DNA from: Paralithodes platypus
Lineage: Eukaryota > Arthropoda > Malacostraca > Decapoda > Lithodidae
Reading direction: 5' to 3'
NCBI GenBank assembly: GCA_032716605.1
Contig: CM064573.1
Span: 8,668,440-8,732,439 of the forward strand
DNA length: 64,000 nt
Part shown: piece after piece, positions 21,018 to 33,160 of the stretch
How the letters are laid out: every line of letters starts with the position of its first letter
How positions within the stretch are numbered: position 1 is the stretch's first letter
Translations under genes and position numbers: made by a program
Notes under the pieces: model-generated
The model's input: only the letters and a program-made list of their open reading frames with translations
Told to the model about the DNA's origin: nothing
Database searches by the model: none

Positions 21018-21940
21018 GGGGTATAACCCCCTCAGACCCGGCTATGTATTCCCCATACCGAAAAACGGTATACGCCTGTCGCCGCCAGGCTACCGTATAT
21101 CTTTGTTATTTTGACTGCTCCTCCGCAATTCAGCGGCCATCCCCAAGCATAGATGTGTTTCGTACCTGTAGAATGGCGTTGAGTAGAAACTGTAGAAGCT
21201 CTACTAAGTCAGGTTGTCAAACACGGACGCTGTGTTTTTTTTGAGTGATATAACGCAATGAACTTTTTATAACCATGATAACAGACAACTCCCCCCCCCC
21301 CCCCTAAAAAAAAAAAGTAGGGATAGGCTAAATTGACACAATTTTGGTCTCACATATTGTCCATCTTGATTGTTTCTTTTATTGAGCAGGAAATACTGTT
21401 TTAGACTTTTAGACACCTAAATTCTCAGCAAAAAAAATCTGGGGGGCATGCCCCCCGGGACCCCCCTAGAGCCTCGCGCCTTCGCCGCGCTATAATGATA
21501 ACAAAACTAATAAACCATAATGATAACACCAATTCAGTATTTTGTGGATGATTTGAGCACCCTGCTCTTAAGTACAACTGGTTCAGTTGTTGATGACGAT
21601 TTCCGTGGAGATAACCTGTTTTGTGGCGATATCAGCCACTTATCATTACTTTCACTACTTATTAGGGCATAGTACCCTTCCTTTGCCTAGTACTTAACAA
21701 TAACATACAGGCACGACATCGAATAAGGAACGCCTCTCCTTCTTGTGGTCGGAGATGCGCTGCGTCGGTCTCCAAATCCGGATGTTGTTTACAATGCGTC
21801 GGACCAGAGGACGGCTTTCAAAAACAAGCTTACAGCTTTCAAGCTGCCGGAGCCTCAGAGCCCTGTCCGGGTTCCGCGGTGTGTTTTTTATGGATTGCCT
21901 CCAGAGCCCAACTGGGTTTGAACGGGTTGGTCATGGGCGG
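21018..21940. mobile_element. TTAA-type element, family A copy 1 (degenerate, with internal insertion)
   Basis: Homologous to 22028-22583, 44133-44620 and 55095-55589: CAGACCCGGCTATG near the start, GGCTACCGTATAT, GTAGAATGGCGTT, then the GTTCAGTTGTTGATGACGAT segment. About 280 bases at roughly 21245-21530 are absent from the others and include a GGGGGGCATGCCCCCC palindrome near 21443. Confidence 0.7.
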
Positions 21941-22027
21941 ATTGCGATGATTTTGGGAGATATTTTGGGAACACTGAAATAAGGTCGGTCCTCACCAATC
22001 TGGCGTGCCTTTAATTGAAAACAGGTT

Positions 22028-22583
22028 TAACCCATCAGACCCGGCTATGCTAGTTCCTTACCGAAACCCGGGGAGGTGTTTTGGCACGAAAAAAACTTCA
22101 TAACGCCTAGGCTTTCCGTATCTTTGTTTATTTTTGACTGCTTCTGCATTCCCGCGGATCCCCAAGTCATTACAAAGCGTAGCGTAGATTTGTTCGTAGC
22201 CTCTAGAATGGCATTGAATAGAGCTCTCTAAAGGGTTCAACTGGTTCAGTTGTCGATGACAATTTCCGTGGAGATAACTTTTGGTGGCCAATATCAGCCA
22301 CTTTACACTACACTTAACAATAACATAGGCTACCGGCACAACACGAACAATGACGCCTCTCCTTCTTGTGGTACGGAGGATGCGCGGCGTCGGTCCAGCC
22401 GTCTGGTTGTTGTTACATTGCGGCGGCGAGCCGGCACGGAACGACCTTTTCAAAACAAAGGCCTTCAGGCTTTCAAGCTTGCCGGAGCCTCAGAGAAAGG
22501 CACCTTCCGGGTTCCGCGGAGGGTGGTTTTTTATGGATGCCTCAAGAGCCCAACCGGGTCTGCAGCCCTGAGGGAGGGTTTGA
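22028..22583. mobile_element. TTAA-type element, family A copy 2
   Basis: Starts TTAACCCATCAGACCCGGCT at 22028 and runs to the ACCCGGTTGG-type right end near 22583. The right TTAA is degenerate. The same internal order is seen in the other A copies. Confidence 0.72.
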
Positions 22584-22599
22584 CGGTTAGAGAGGACGA

Positions 22600-23248
22600 T
22601 CATGATAAGTGAGACTTGAGTGTGGGTGGTTACTTGTTTTCGTCCATCGACTTTGAACCAGAACTCTAGGGCTAGAAGATTAAGATCGCCGTGCTTGATG
22701 GTAATGTTTTATATTTACATACCATTCTCTGATAGTGAAGGTTATGCGGAGGCGAGGGTTTTTATCAAAGCTCTCAGCTGATATGGGTAGCCAGGAACTT
22801 GAACAACTACACCTTCACATGTCTGCAGATACTACGTATACAAGGAAATTAGTATTTATATATGAGGAAACTAGAGCGTGTGGCAGACAGTGTGTAGACA
22901 AGTTTTATGAAAAGGAAGAGAAAGTGAGGTGGGTTTTGGCTCCACTGTCACTGATACCCTTCTAATATGTTTATTAGCCTATATAGGCCTACCTATATGA
23001 GAGATTTAATGATAAATGTTTACCCTATGGTCCCGTTAAAAGGTTTTATTTTTCCTCAAGTAACCTATTAAAAACGATAAATCTTCAAGGACACTTTAGC
23101 CTACATTCGCCTTATTAGAAACCCATTTTATTAGTGGGGAAAATAGGACACCAAAAGATCGCCATATTTTTTCGTCATATACCGGTAGTCCCGCTCATGG
23201 AGGATTTTCGTTTATTGGACAAAATTCGAAAAAATACCCTTTTCACAG

Positions 23249-23281
<33 letters not shown>

Positions 23282-24014
23282 ACACAAAAAAACATCTGGG
23301 GGAAAGGATGTAGTTACCCGTGGGTGTACCACTACCGACATACAACATTAATCATCTATAAAGTACTTATAATAAAAATAAATACTTTTTTTAAATCTAT
23401 AATACTAGGTTAGGTTAGGTTGTTTGGTTTTAGGGTAATGTATTTTTGTAATCCAAAGGCAGTCAAAATAGATGGGAAACGTAAGGGATAGGGTCCATCC
23501 CGGTTAACCTACCATTTCTGTGCCAAAATCTGTCAAAGATGTCTAAACACGAGGTGGGTTTGGGGGCGGCACACAAAACGCCCCCACCCATAATACTAGG
23601 ATAGGGTTAGGTAAGGGTGTTAGGACAGTTAGGTTAGGCTAATTTCCTTTTCAAAGGGGTAGGCCTATAGGCTAGTAAACACTAAGATAGCTTATAACCC
23701 GGTCAGAGGTAAGAAGAAGGAAGAGCCTATGCATCATTAATAAAAAATGTTTCATCTGGGGGAATTTGGGAAAAAAGCGGGGTAAGAGTTAGCCTATGTT
23801 AGTGAGCGTACAGTCCCGGTCCATCCGCTTTGTTTTCATACTCGCACGGCCGTTCGCTAGTTTACACTGTGTAGCAGTCAACGGCCTAATTTGACTGCTG
23901 TTATTTGCTCCTGCAAATCCCCCCGACCCTCAAACCCATTATTGTAATCCCACGGCCATGTAACAAAATAATTGGTTAAAAATCTGAAGGGACCGCCGGA
24001 CAGGCTTTTTAACT

Positions 24015-24071
<57 letters not shown>

Positions 24072-24145
24072 TACAGTACAGGGTGTTTGGAAGTAGGTGC
24101 ATGTATTGTGCCGTTGTACAAGGGGAAGGGAGATCGGCAGGATTC
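22600..24145. other. Noncoding stretch with homopolymers and TTAGG-like motifs
   Basis: Holds a 30-base poly(A) at about 23250-23279, TAGGTTAGGTT motifs at about 23406-23424 and 23580-23640, and a poly(T) of about 50 bases at 24018-24068. No supported gene. A 76-codon frame at 22735-22965 has no recognised motif. Confidence 0.5.
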
Positions 24146-24149
24146 GGTT

Positions 24150-26140
24150 CAAGTATTCATAGAGGTTTTAGTTTATGGTCAGGTTGGAAGTTGGAAAGCT
24201 GTATGGCAGGGTGTTGGGATAGAAGGATAATAAAGTGTACGGAAGTTAAGGTGCAATAGGAGAAGGAAACAGTGCGGTTTTTTAGGAGTGTGAAAGAAAG
24301 AGGCGGAGGGTGCGTGGATCAGATGTTTGCAGTTAAGACAGTTATGCGAGGGAAAAGTATTTAGCGAAGCCAATAAGGAGATATTTTGGGGGCTTTTATG
24401 GACTTGGAAAAAAAAAAAGACAAAAAAAAAAAAAAGAAAAAAAAAAAAAAAAAGCAAAAGCGTATTATATGATCGTGTTTGTGGACCGCTGCAGCAAGTG
24501 TGGAAGGTTTGTTAAGGATTTATGAAATATGAGGCAATTTGTTCAGATAGAAAGCAGTTAGAGAGTTTTTTATGAAGGGCGCAGCAGAGCATGTGTGAGA
24601 GAGTAGGAAAATGCGTGCCAGTTTTGAGTTGAATGGTTTTGAGGGGTTAAAGGTAGGTTTGCGACAAGGGGGGGGGTTGGTGTAATGTCACCATGGCTGG
24701 TTTAATATGTTTTTATTGGGATGTGTGGGTGGTGCAGGGAGCGGGGGTGGAAAATGGAATGAAGACTGTATGGGAAGGAGGATGGGTTTAGGTTAGGAAA
24801 GAAATGGTAGAAGAATGGGTAGTGGGATCAGTTGCTGTTTCGCTGATGACACAGCCATTGGTGGCGGAAAACTTCTGATAGGAGGGAAAACTTGCAGCGG
24901 GTTATCGTGTCAAAGCGGTTTTGGTGTGGTTTGTGGAAGGACGAAAACTGAAGAAGTGAACGTCAAATAAAAGTAAAGTAATGGTTGTTGTGTGTTTATA
25001 ATAGGGGAGAGCATTAGGTGTTGAATCAAGGATGTGAGCGCTCTTGGATGGGAAAATATTGGAACAATGTAGAGTGTTTTTTAAATATCTAGGAGGGAAA
25101 CGATATAAGCAGGAGTTGGAGGTATTGAAGTGGATGGCTTAAAACAGAGAGTGTGTGAAGGAAGGAAGGTTTTCGGAGAGGCAATGGGAAAAGTATGTGG
25201 AAGACGAGAAATCTCGGACGTGAACGTAAAAAGTTGCACTGTATCAAGGGAATTGTTGTGCCAACAGTGATGTTATGGGGCTGAGACATGGGCTCTGAAG
25301 AGAAAAGAAAAAGGAGGGAGAAGAAAGAAGGGGGAGGAGGGGGACAAAAGAGGGCTGGATGTGATGGGGGAAATATGAGTGCTGCTTGAAGAGTGTAATT
25401 GTGTGGAAGTTACTCGTGAAGAGACAGATGGAGGAATGAAGAGATACGTAGGAGTCGGAGAGTGGGGGCCAGCAGGAACATTTGGTCAGCCAGATGTGGA
25501 CAGCACGGGAAATGGTGCTGAGCGCTGGTATGTCGTCATGTTGAACGGAATGGGAGATGAAAAGTGCTTACAAAGGGAATATGTTCAGTCAGGTACAAGG
25601 GGAGATAGGGAAAGGGCAGGAAAAGACCCCCATATGAAGATGGGAGAGACTGTAAGAAAGGGCTTTTGGGTGATAGAGGAACTGACTAAGATCAGGCAGG
25701 GGCAGTGGTGGTGGACAGGAGTGAATGGAGAATGCTTGTGAATAGTTGAGTGAACACGTGGTCATTTGGAGTAAGGGGTCGGGCGCAAGTTCGACTAGAT
25801 AATACTCCATCAGGCGCCTGGCCCGGGGGGTACGATTAATATGAAGGGTGTGCCTGGAAGTGTGGTGGGAGGGCTTGTGGCTTTGGCTCCGCTACATGTC
25901 TGCCTGCCGAGATCGGAACCTCTCCGGGTGGTCAGGGGCCGGGGGAGTGCTGGAGCGACCTTGGTAACCCTGGTCTCTGGGTCTCCTGGGTGACCTGGAT
26001 GTGTGAGTTTTGTTTTTTATCTGTGTTTATTTTTTGTTTTATGTTGTTTTTGTGTTTTCCCTGTTCTTGCTCTGTCTTGAGTCGGCTACCCCCAAAATGG
26101 GGATTGGGCCTGAGCATATAGATAGATAGATAGATAGACA
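24150..26140 (+). pseudogene. Heavily eroded RTE-type retrotransposon with GATA tail
   Basis: Plus-strand scraps in several frames follow the RTE order: GGCVDQM near 24305, the FMDLEKAYDRV region (split by A-rich sequence near 24410-24455), LRQGG near 24665, LTKIRQGQ near 25680 and RSEWRMLVN near 25720. A 3' UTR ends in ATAGATAGATAGATAGATAG at about 26117-26138, a typical RTE microsatellite tail. Frames break roughly every 50-100 bases. Confidence 0.65.
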
Positions 26141-26224
26141 GTGTTGTTTAATACCGAGGACCGTCGCATTTTAGTATTTTCAAGATTAGCCTAACCTAAC
26201 CTATCTAACCGAAAACTATCCGAC

Positions 26225-26335
26225 GGTCTAAACCCAGCTCACGTTCCCTGTTTATGGGTGCGCGACGGTCACGTTCCCTGTTTATGGGTACGCGACGGTC
26301 TAAACCCAGCTCACGTTCCATGTTTATTGGTGAAC
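26225..26335. repeat. Short tandem repeat, CACGTTCC-TGTTTATGGG units
   Basis: Three units of CACGTTCCMTGTTTATKGG, the first two followed by a CGCGACGGT segment, at about 26240, 26270 and 26312. Confidence 0.75.
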
Positions 26336-26403
26336 AATCCAACAGTTTCTCGTATTTCACTTATAGTGAATTTGCGACGGTACCGGTAATTACAAGTACA
26401 CCA

Positions 26404-26501
26404 GTCGGCGGGGAGGGTTCTGTGGGGGCGCTCGGTTATGGCCTTGGCCTTGCTCGGGGCCTTGGGGCTGTTCGGCCAGGCAGCTTGGGAAACAACAACA
26501 T
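26404..26501 (+). mobile_element. SINE family S2, 5'-truncated copy
   Basis: The last ~98 bases of the S2 element (GGGGCTGTTCGGCCAGGCAG, then AACAACAAC tail) flanked by GTACACCA at 26396-26403 and 26502-26509, an 8-base target duplication. Confidence 0.8.
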
Positions 26502-26668
26502 GTACACCAACATACAGTAGTATCATCCATGAAACTTCTAGAACACTGATAATTATCGATGGGGCTCGTATCCGGGTTGTCTTCAATTTTAACCAAATAA
26601 TTTACCCAACACCTGGCAGTGCGATACAATAATGGGTTGAGTGGGGCTTTTCCCTACTAACCTCCCAA

Positions 26669-26971
26669 GACTTATTGTCATCATCATATATATTACCAGC
26701 AGGAACAAGTAACAGCATTCAAATTAGTCGCGAATGTAACTGCGAGCGTGCGACTAGGGCTTAGGCCTATGTAAACAAAGCGGCCAGTACGCCCGCTAAC
26801 ACAACTCTTACCGAAAAAGCCCAGTTTCCCAATGTTTTGTAGTGAAATCATGGATTTTTTTACAAATCTTGGATTTGAATTGTACCGATTATCGCCCCGC
26901 AGGTCGCCATTAATCAATGTTTTTGTCTGTTATTGGCTCCTTGCTGGCAATATATATGATGATAATAAGTC
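26669..26971. mobile_element. Candidate TIR element of about 303 bp
   Basis: Starts GACTTATTGTCATCATCATA and ends with its near reverse complement (…ATGATGATAATAAGTC), about 38 bases of matching ends including the TATATATTRCCAGCA segment. No target duplication identified. Confidence 0.6.
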
Positions 26972-27169
26972 ATGAGTGGTGACGGCAGAACGTGCTTGCG
27001 ACCATGCGAGTAATATAAACAAAGCGGGCGATACACCCGGATACTACATCCTTACCACTTCTTGGATATTGGGAAACTAATATTTCCCAGTAAAAATTAC
27101 TAATAGAAAACCATAAAAAACGGCAAGAATGTTAAGAGCGGGCGTAGCACCATCACTGTTTATACTATG

Positions 27170-27620
27170 CGTAGTGGTGTCGGACCTTTGCCATCATGTT
27201 CCCGTCTATTTTGACTGCCTTTGGATAGGCCTACATTAATATGTTGAGGGGGGGGCTTGCCCCCCCTCCACCCCCCCCCCCCCCCCTCCCCCATGACATA
27301 TTGTCATCATCATATATATTGCCAGCAGGGGGCAAATTACCGAAAAAATCGCCGTCAAAATAGACGCGCACTTAACTACGGCGATCGACAAATGTAAACA
27401 TGGCGGGGGAGGCGTCGGACCTTTGCAATCATGTTCCCGTTATTTTGACTGCCTTTGGATACAATAATATGTTGAGGGGGGCTTTGCCCCCCCCTCACGC
27501 CCCCATGACATATTGTCATCATCATATATATTGCCAGCAGGGTGCAAATAACCGAAAAAATCGCTGTCAAAATAGACACAAAGTTAACCGCGGCGATCGC
27601 CCTATTTAAACATGACTACC
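27170..27620. repeat. Two tandem ~225-240 bp units
   Basis: GTCGGACCTTTGCMATCATG at 27178 recurs at 27414. Both units continue through TTGAGGGGGG...GCCCCCC hairpins, ATGACATATTGTCATCATCA and CCGAAAAAATCGCYGTCAAA. They share the CATCATATATATT segment with the ends of 26669-26971. Confidence 0.75.
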
Positions 27621-28170
27621 GTACACCCGCTAACTACATCCATCCCTAGAAACACATAAATAACAATAATACAAAAAATAAAACCATAAAAAACCTGTGG
27701 TGCAACTCGTACATATTGACCAATTCCCCTAACAAATGAGTACAGTATGATATTTAAAAACAAAAATGAAAAGTAGCATAGTACCGTCAACTGGGGTGAA
27801 TTCCGGACAGCACCGCAAAAAAAACCCAGTTATTTATATAATAATTAATTAATGAATAAACACATTAGAAATCTGGATATCATTAAAGACGTCTTGCAAA
27901 TCCTCCACTCAACCATGAAAAACAACAATATAACACTATATTCCTTGAACAAAATACAGTACTGTACAGTACAGTATAAAGAAAACTTGGTAAATACCAG
28001 TAAGGTTCCTCTAGCTGTCTTGAATGCTACCAAAATCTGTTTTCACCAGGGTTTTCGTACAGTAATACTTTTGTATACATTTTGTGGGTAAAGATCTTTA
28101 ATTATAATGCGAAAAGTAAATGCAGTAAAACATTTAAAAAACAAAATAAGGATTACAATTAAATTTTGTA
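27621..28170. other. Noncoding stretch
   Basis: No supported feature. It contains GGGGTGAATTCCGGACAG near 27794, a motif repeated near 28663, but no paired terminus was found. Confidence 0.4.
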
Positions 28171-28183
28171 ACATTGGCAAATT

Positions 28184-28566
28184 CCGGGTGGATGGGACTC
28201 GTTAGCCTTGGTCGGCAACTCATCTAGGGGAGACAACCTTATACAAATCCGGGTGGATGGGACTCGTCAGCCTTGGTTGGCCACCTGTCTAGGAGTAAAC
28301 CTTACAAATCCGTACTGCTTACCTAAGGGTTAAGGCAGGTTAGTGGATGGATTAGCCAAACACCACTGTAGAAATATAGTGCTAACAAGATACACAGAAG
28401 GCCTCGGAGTCGGACGGATCCTAAGTTGAGTGGTCAATCCTGTAAGTCCTTCACTAAACTGGCTCGGGTTGTCCTCTCAGGGAATAGGTCCGCTTGGGGG
28501 GCATTCTGTGTATGGCCACCCTCGTAAGGGGAGTAAGGCGTCCGGCAATAGATAAATAGATAGAAC
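28184..28566 (+). mobile_element. Candidate SINE (S3) with RTE-like 3' tail
   Basis: Two tandem ~65-base units (CGGGTGGATGGGACTCGT-CAGCCTTGG at 28187 and 28249), then a body that ends GGCCACCCTC...GGCGTCCGGCAATAG and ATAGATAG. The end resembles the RTE-1 3' end seen in reverse at 58067-58110, which suggests RTE-driven mobilisation. Confidence 0.5.
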
Positions 28567-29042
28567 ATTGGCAACTTTCTATTACAGAAATGATAATGAG
28601 TAAGTAATTGCCATGATTAGGTACTGTATTTCATATTTTGTTCTTTATTTTTCTGTAAAAATGGGGTGAATTCGGACAGTCTGCCAATATGAATATGAAT
28701 AAAATAAATATTATGGTCAAGGTTACTTTTATATTCAAAGATGTCCAAATTGACCCTTGAGGCTGAAATGTCCGAAACTATACCCTGATCACGGGTTAAT
28801 CCTATCTATGGGCTATATCTGATATCAATGTCCGAACTCAGACGAGGTGTCCGAAAACACCATAAATCCTGTCCGAGTTCGGATACACATATTATATTTG
28901 TATAAAATACCAGTATAGGCCTATGTAATGTATTTTTAGCTCTTTAATGTTATGACTATACCCCAGTGTACCAGCCTCACATAGGGTACAATACCATACC
29001 GTACTTAAGATCTTACATTGATGATAAAACAAGATTACACCG

Positions 29043-29140
29043 AGATACCGAAGCCCCCACCCAAGGCCCTGTGCTCCTCAGCCATTATGAAGGGAAAGCT
29101 GAGGGGCAAAGGAAAAATGTGACGCTTGAGCTCCCAAGTA
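29043..29140 (-). mobile_element. SINE S2 internal fragment
   Basis: Matches the segment at 48255-48335 and 53225-53310 (CCACCCARGGCCCTGTGC, CTCAGC-ATTATGAAG, GGGCAAAGGAAAAATGTGAC) in the same plus-strand sense. Confidence 0.7.
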
Positions 29141-29319
29141 TAGTAATGTAATGTAAACAAAGCCGGCGATACGGCCCAACTACATCCTTACCTACCATAT
29201 ATTTTTTTGGGTAAGCCAAGGTTTTCCTTTGGAATTTCCATGTGATTCAAATGATTTAAACTCTTATTACTGTAGGATTTTTTTTTTATATTTATATAGG
29301 CCTACTGTATATGCCTGGA

Positions 29320-29450
29320 TCAGTTTGGCAAGAGCAAAATAATCTTTCTGATTGGGGATATGAATGGGAAGATGGGTGATAAGAAAGTTGATGGAGTGGT
29401 GTGTACCGTCAGAGGTGAATGGAAATGGCAGTGCATTTGTGTATGTACTG
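29320..29450 (+). pseudogene. RTE-1 endonuclease scrap
   Basis: The plus strand reads IFLIGDMNGKMGDKKVDGVV, matching the endonuclease GDMNG motif of the RTE copy at 32228-32935. The frame breaks on both sides. Confidence 0.65.
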
Positions 29451-29858
29451 TATGTGTAGTTTCACAAATTTACCGGTACTTTTCAATTTATTGAAATGCA
29501 GTTTCCCACATATGGATTTTCATTAGTTCATTGTTATTTTTGGTGATGTTGAGTTTTATTGTTTTGCTCCGTTTAAAGTTTGTGTCGACTTGTCAAGTCT
29601 TTCCTCTTAATTTTTTTTAATTTTACTACTTTTGTGCGATTCTATTCAAATTAGGAAAGATATATTGAAACCACATGGTTATTTGGTAAAATAATCTAAT
29701 AACAGGACTGCCTGTCAATATGTGTCATGAACCTCAAATGGATAACATTATATCTTAGTTACCGGTACCATAACCCTTATTGAGGGCAGTGGGCCAAGCC
29801 CATCTGGGAGTGTTCATAAATTTACAACAATAACTATTTTTCTCAAATTATGTTTCAG

Positions 29859-30008
29859 GCACACTTTGAAGACAATAAGTTTGAGGTCCCACAGGAAAGA
29901 TAGCTGGAGGAAGCTCAAACCGAATGCAGTACCAACCATCTTCTCACATCTACCCCAACCAGAGCATAGGAAGACACCACTAAAGCGTCATCTTGAGAAG
30001 CCTCATGA
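29859..30008 (+). pseudogene. THAP-domain exon-like fragment
   Basis: Between a good splice acceptor (TTATGTTTCAG) and donor (GAG|GTAAGG) the plus strand reads HFEDNKFEVPQ, then one base out of frame RKDSWRKLKPNAVPTIF. This is the C-terminal half of a THAP zinc finger: the His of the C2CH site in a HFED context, and the AVPTIF box. THAP domains bind DNA and occur in host regulators and in P-element-type transposases. The one-base shift makes it a pseudogene as read, though a sequencing error would also explain it. I found no flanking exon. It could be a host gene remnant or a P-element fragment. Confidence 0.55.
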
Positions 30009-30175
30009 GGTAAGGTAGCCTACATAGCGTCGACCGGGTGATTCCGACCTATTTTTTGAAAAACTTTTATAGATCTGATATTAATTGAAGTACAAGACCA
30101 AGCATTTAATACAATCGTAAGTGGATCAATGCCTACAGTATATGACACTTGAAAATAAATCAAGGGTATTTAACT

Positions 30176-33160
30176 ATCTATCTATCTATCGCCTGCCGCC
30201 GTGACCCCGGAGGGGGTGGCCACGAACGAACCGCCCCCATGCACCTCTGTCCCCGGTCAGTCGACGCCCCTCCCCCCAACCAGCACCGCCTTCGTTCATA
30301 TACTTGCTCACTCCATCCTTCCACCTCTCTTTCGGTCTGCATCTCCCTCTCTGTCCCTCCACCTCGCTCTCGTACACCCTCTTAGTCATTAGAATCTCTT
30401 GCTTTCCATACGTTCCATATGGCCGAACCATCTCAAGTTGTTCCTTTTCACACTTTCCAGCACATCTACCTCCACACCACACCTCCTTCTTACTTCCTCA
30501 TTAGTCTGTCTATCCCTCCATGTAACTCCGCACGCACTTCTTAGGTAATTCATTTCCACTGCTCTCACTCTTGGTCTGAGTCTCTCAACCAACGTCCATG
30601 CTTCACTTCCGTAAGTCAGTGTCGGGATTACCACACTGTCATGCAAGGACTTCTTCATTTCCATACTGACCACCCTATTTCTTGTTACTGCTTTCAGCGT
30701 TCCTACAACCCTCTTCCCCTGTTGTACCCTCTCCCGCACTTCTTCATCCATAGTCCCATCTTTACTCAACACACTGCCCAGATACTTAAAAGAGTTGACG
30801 ATCTCCATAGCCTGACCGTTCAGCTTCACCTCACACTCTTGACTTCACCCCTTTCTAAGACCATAACCTTGCTCTTCCCCGCATTTACCTTCAAATTCCG
30901 TTTTTTGCACTGTTCCAAACTCATTTACCAGACCCTGCAACTCCCATTCATTATCACTCATCAGAACTGTATCATCCGCAAACAGCAGTATAGGTAGCTT
31001 CCACTCAATTCCCTCCCTTTTCAGCGATACACCAACATCCACTGCTCTTGATAGTATTTCTTTCATGACTCCATCCATATATACAGTAAACAACCACGGG
31101 GACATCACACACCCCTGTTTCAAACCAACATTCAGGTCAAAGAACTCGCTCTGCTCACTCTCCACACGTACTGCCGCCTTTGCACCCTCATACATGCTCT
31201 TCACTGCTTTCAGCAACTTGCCATCTACTCCGTATACTCTAAGTACTTTCCACAAACCTTCTCTATCCACTCTGTCATAGGCCTTCTCCAAGTCCATAAA
31301 GGCAACATACACCTTTTGTTTCTTCTCCAGATATTTCTCCACAACACAATTCAGGGTAAAATCTGATCTACACATCCTCTTCCCTTCCTAAAACCTCCCT
31401 GCTCGTCTCCTATCCATATCTCCGTTCTCACACTCTCAATCACTACCCTACTGTATACCTTCCCTACTACGCTTAGAAGACATATTCCTCTGTGGTTACC
31501 ACACACTCCTCTTTCCCCTTTGCCCTTATATAGGGGGACTATTATGCCAGTCTTCCAGTCATCGGGTGCACTCCCTTTCTCCCAAGCTAGTTTGCACATT
31601 TTCCATACCCATTCGATCACTATCTCACCACCATACCTCAACATTTCCCCACACACTCCATCTGTTCCTGGTGCTTTCCCCAACCTTCACTCTTTTCATG
31701 GCTTCCCACACTTCTGACCTCCTGATCCCCACCTCCTCCTCCACTACTTCTCTTCTTCTCCCTTCCATACCATATCCAGCTATGTTTGCTGGCTCTTCAT
31801 TCCTTACATTTAGCAACTCATTGAAGTACTCCCTCCATCTTTCGACTCTCTCTTGCTTCTCGGCTAGCATTCTCCCATTCGTATCTTTCACACCCTTACT
31901 GTTTCTATTGCTACCTTCCCTAACTTTCTTGACTTCTTTCCAGAACAGTATCTTACTCTCCCTCCATTTTACACTCAGATTCCTTCCAAATTCGTCATCT
32001 ATTCTTCTCTTACTTTCCTTCACTACTCTCTTCACCACCCTCTTACTCTCCACGTACCTTGCTCGTTTCTGTCTCTCGAAATCTACATTCCCTCTGCTAC
32101 CCAACCACTCTCTATATGCTTTCTTCTTTTCTTCCACAACTATTCTTACCTCTTCTGTCCACCATGCTGTACCTTTCACTCACCTCTCTCTTTTCCTCAC
32201 TCCACACATGCTGCACAGATCTCATCCTTAAACACCTTGCTCATCTCCTCCACTTCCTCCATAACTTCCAGGTCGAACCCACTTAGTCTTCTTTCCACTG
32301 CTCTCCTGTACTCCTCCCTGACTTCCTCCTCCTGCAACCTCTCCACCCTCCTCTCGCCTCCCTCCAGCTCTCCTCACCCACTTCTTTTGTATCCTAACCT
32401 TAGCTACCACTACATAATGATCAGACAGACCCCCTCCAATACCCCTATATACCTTAGCATCCATCACAAATTTCTTCATTCGTTCATCCACACATACATA
32501 ATCAATCAATGACTTTCGTTCCACCACTGTCTCAGCCTCCATCGTCCACACCCGTTTCCACGTGTACCTGTGGATCATTCTGTGTCGGAAGAAGGTGTTG
32601 GCTATCCACATCCTCCTCCCCACACATTCGTCCACAAGTGCACTACCATTCCCATTCACCTCTGATGGTACCCCCCACCCTCCCACCACTCCCTCAACTT
32701 TCCTATCACCCACCTTACCATTCATATCCCCAATCAGAAATATTCTTTCGTTCTTGTCAAACTTCTCCAGGCACGCCTTCACATTCATCCAGAACTCCTC
32801 TTTCTTTCTTTCAAGTTTATCCTCTGTCGGGGCATACACACACACACAATCACCCACGTTTGTATTCCTACTTTCATTCTCACCCACACAAGCCTTGAAC
32901 CCACAGACCCATACTCTCTTACACATTCCTTCCATTTGCTACTTACAAACAAAACACGCACCTTCTCTCGCTGTTCCTTCACTCACTCCAACACACACAC
33001 ACCCATTCCACACTCCCACTCTCTCACATCTGAACCTTTCCATTTGGTCTCTGTCATTCCACATATATCCAGCCTGGCATTCACTAGCACTTCCAGAACC
33101 TCTCTCTCTTTTGTGCCATCATTCATGCCACTAACATTCCATGTTCCTCCACAGGAATGT
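30176..33160 (-). pseudogene. RTE-1 retrotransposon, near full length, frameshifted
   Basis: Minus-strand RTE element of about 2.97 kb encoding endonuclease then RT. The endonuclease starts near 33150 with GTWNVSGMND, TETKWKG near 33050, GDMNGKVGD near 32735 and LSDHYVVVAKV near 32410. The RT linker and fingers are at 32179-31351 (APGTDG, PLYKGKG, FRKGRGCVDQI). Palm at 31375-30845 has FMDLEKAYDRV, LKQGCVMSPWLF and FADD. The thumb and C-terminal domain (NSFKYLGSVLSKDG, LRWFGHMERM) run to 30190, where a TATCTATC tail marks the 3' end. At least four one-base shifts break the frame. At 33147-33170 it meets a CR1 copy on the other strand. Confidence 0.88.

Noticed and set aside
22735..22965. 76-codon plus-strand frame
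   Set aside because: Fairly ordinary composition, but no motif, no splice-site support and no recognisable relative.
27790..28690. TIR element bounded by GGGGTGAATTC-GGACAG motifs
   Set aside because: Both copies are in the same orientation and no target duplication is present.
31566..32231. 221-codon plus-strand frame
   Set aside because: Antisense shadow of the RTE-1 RT on the minus strand.
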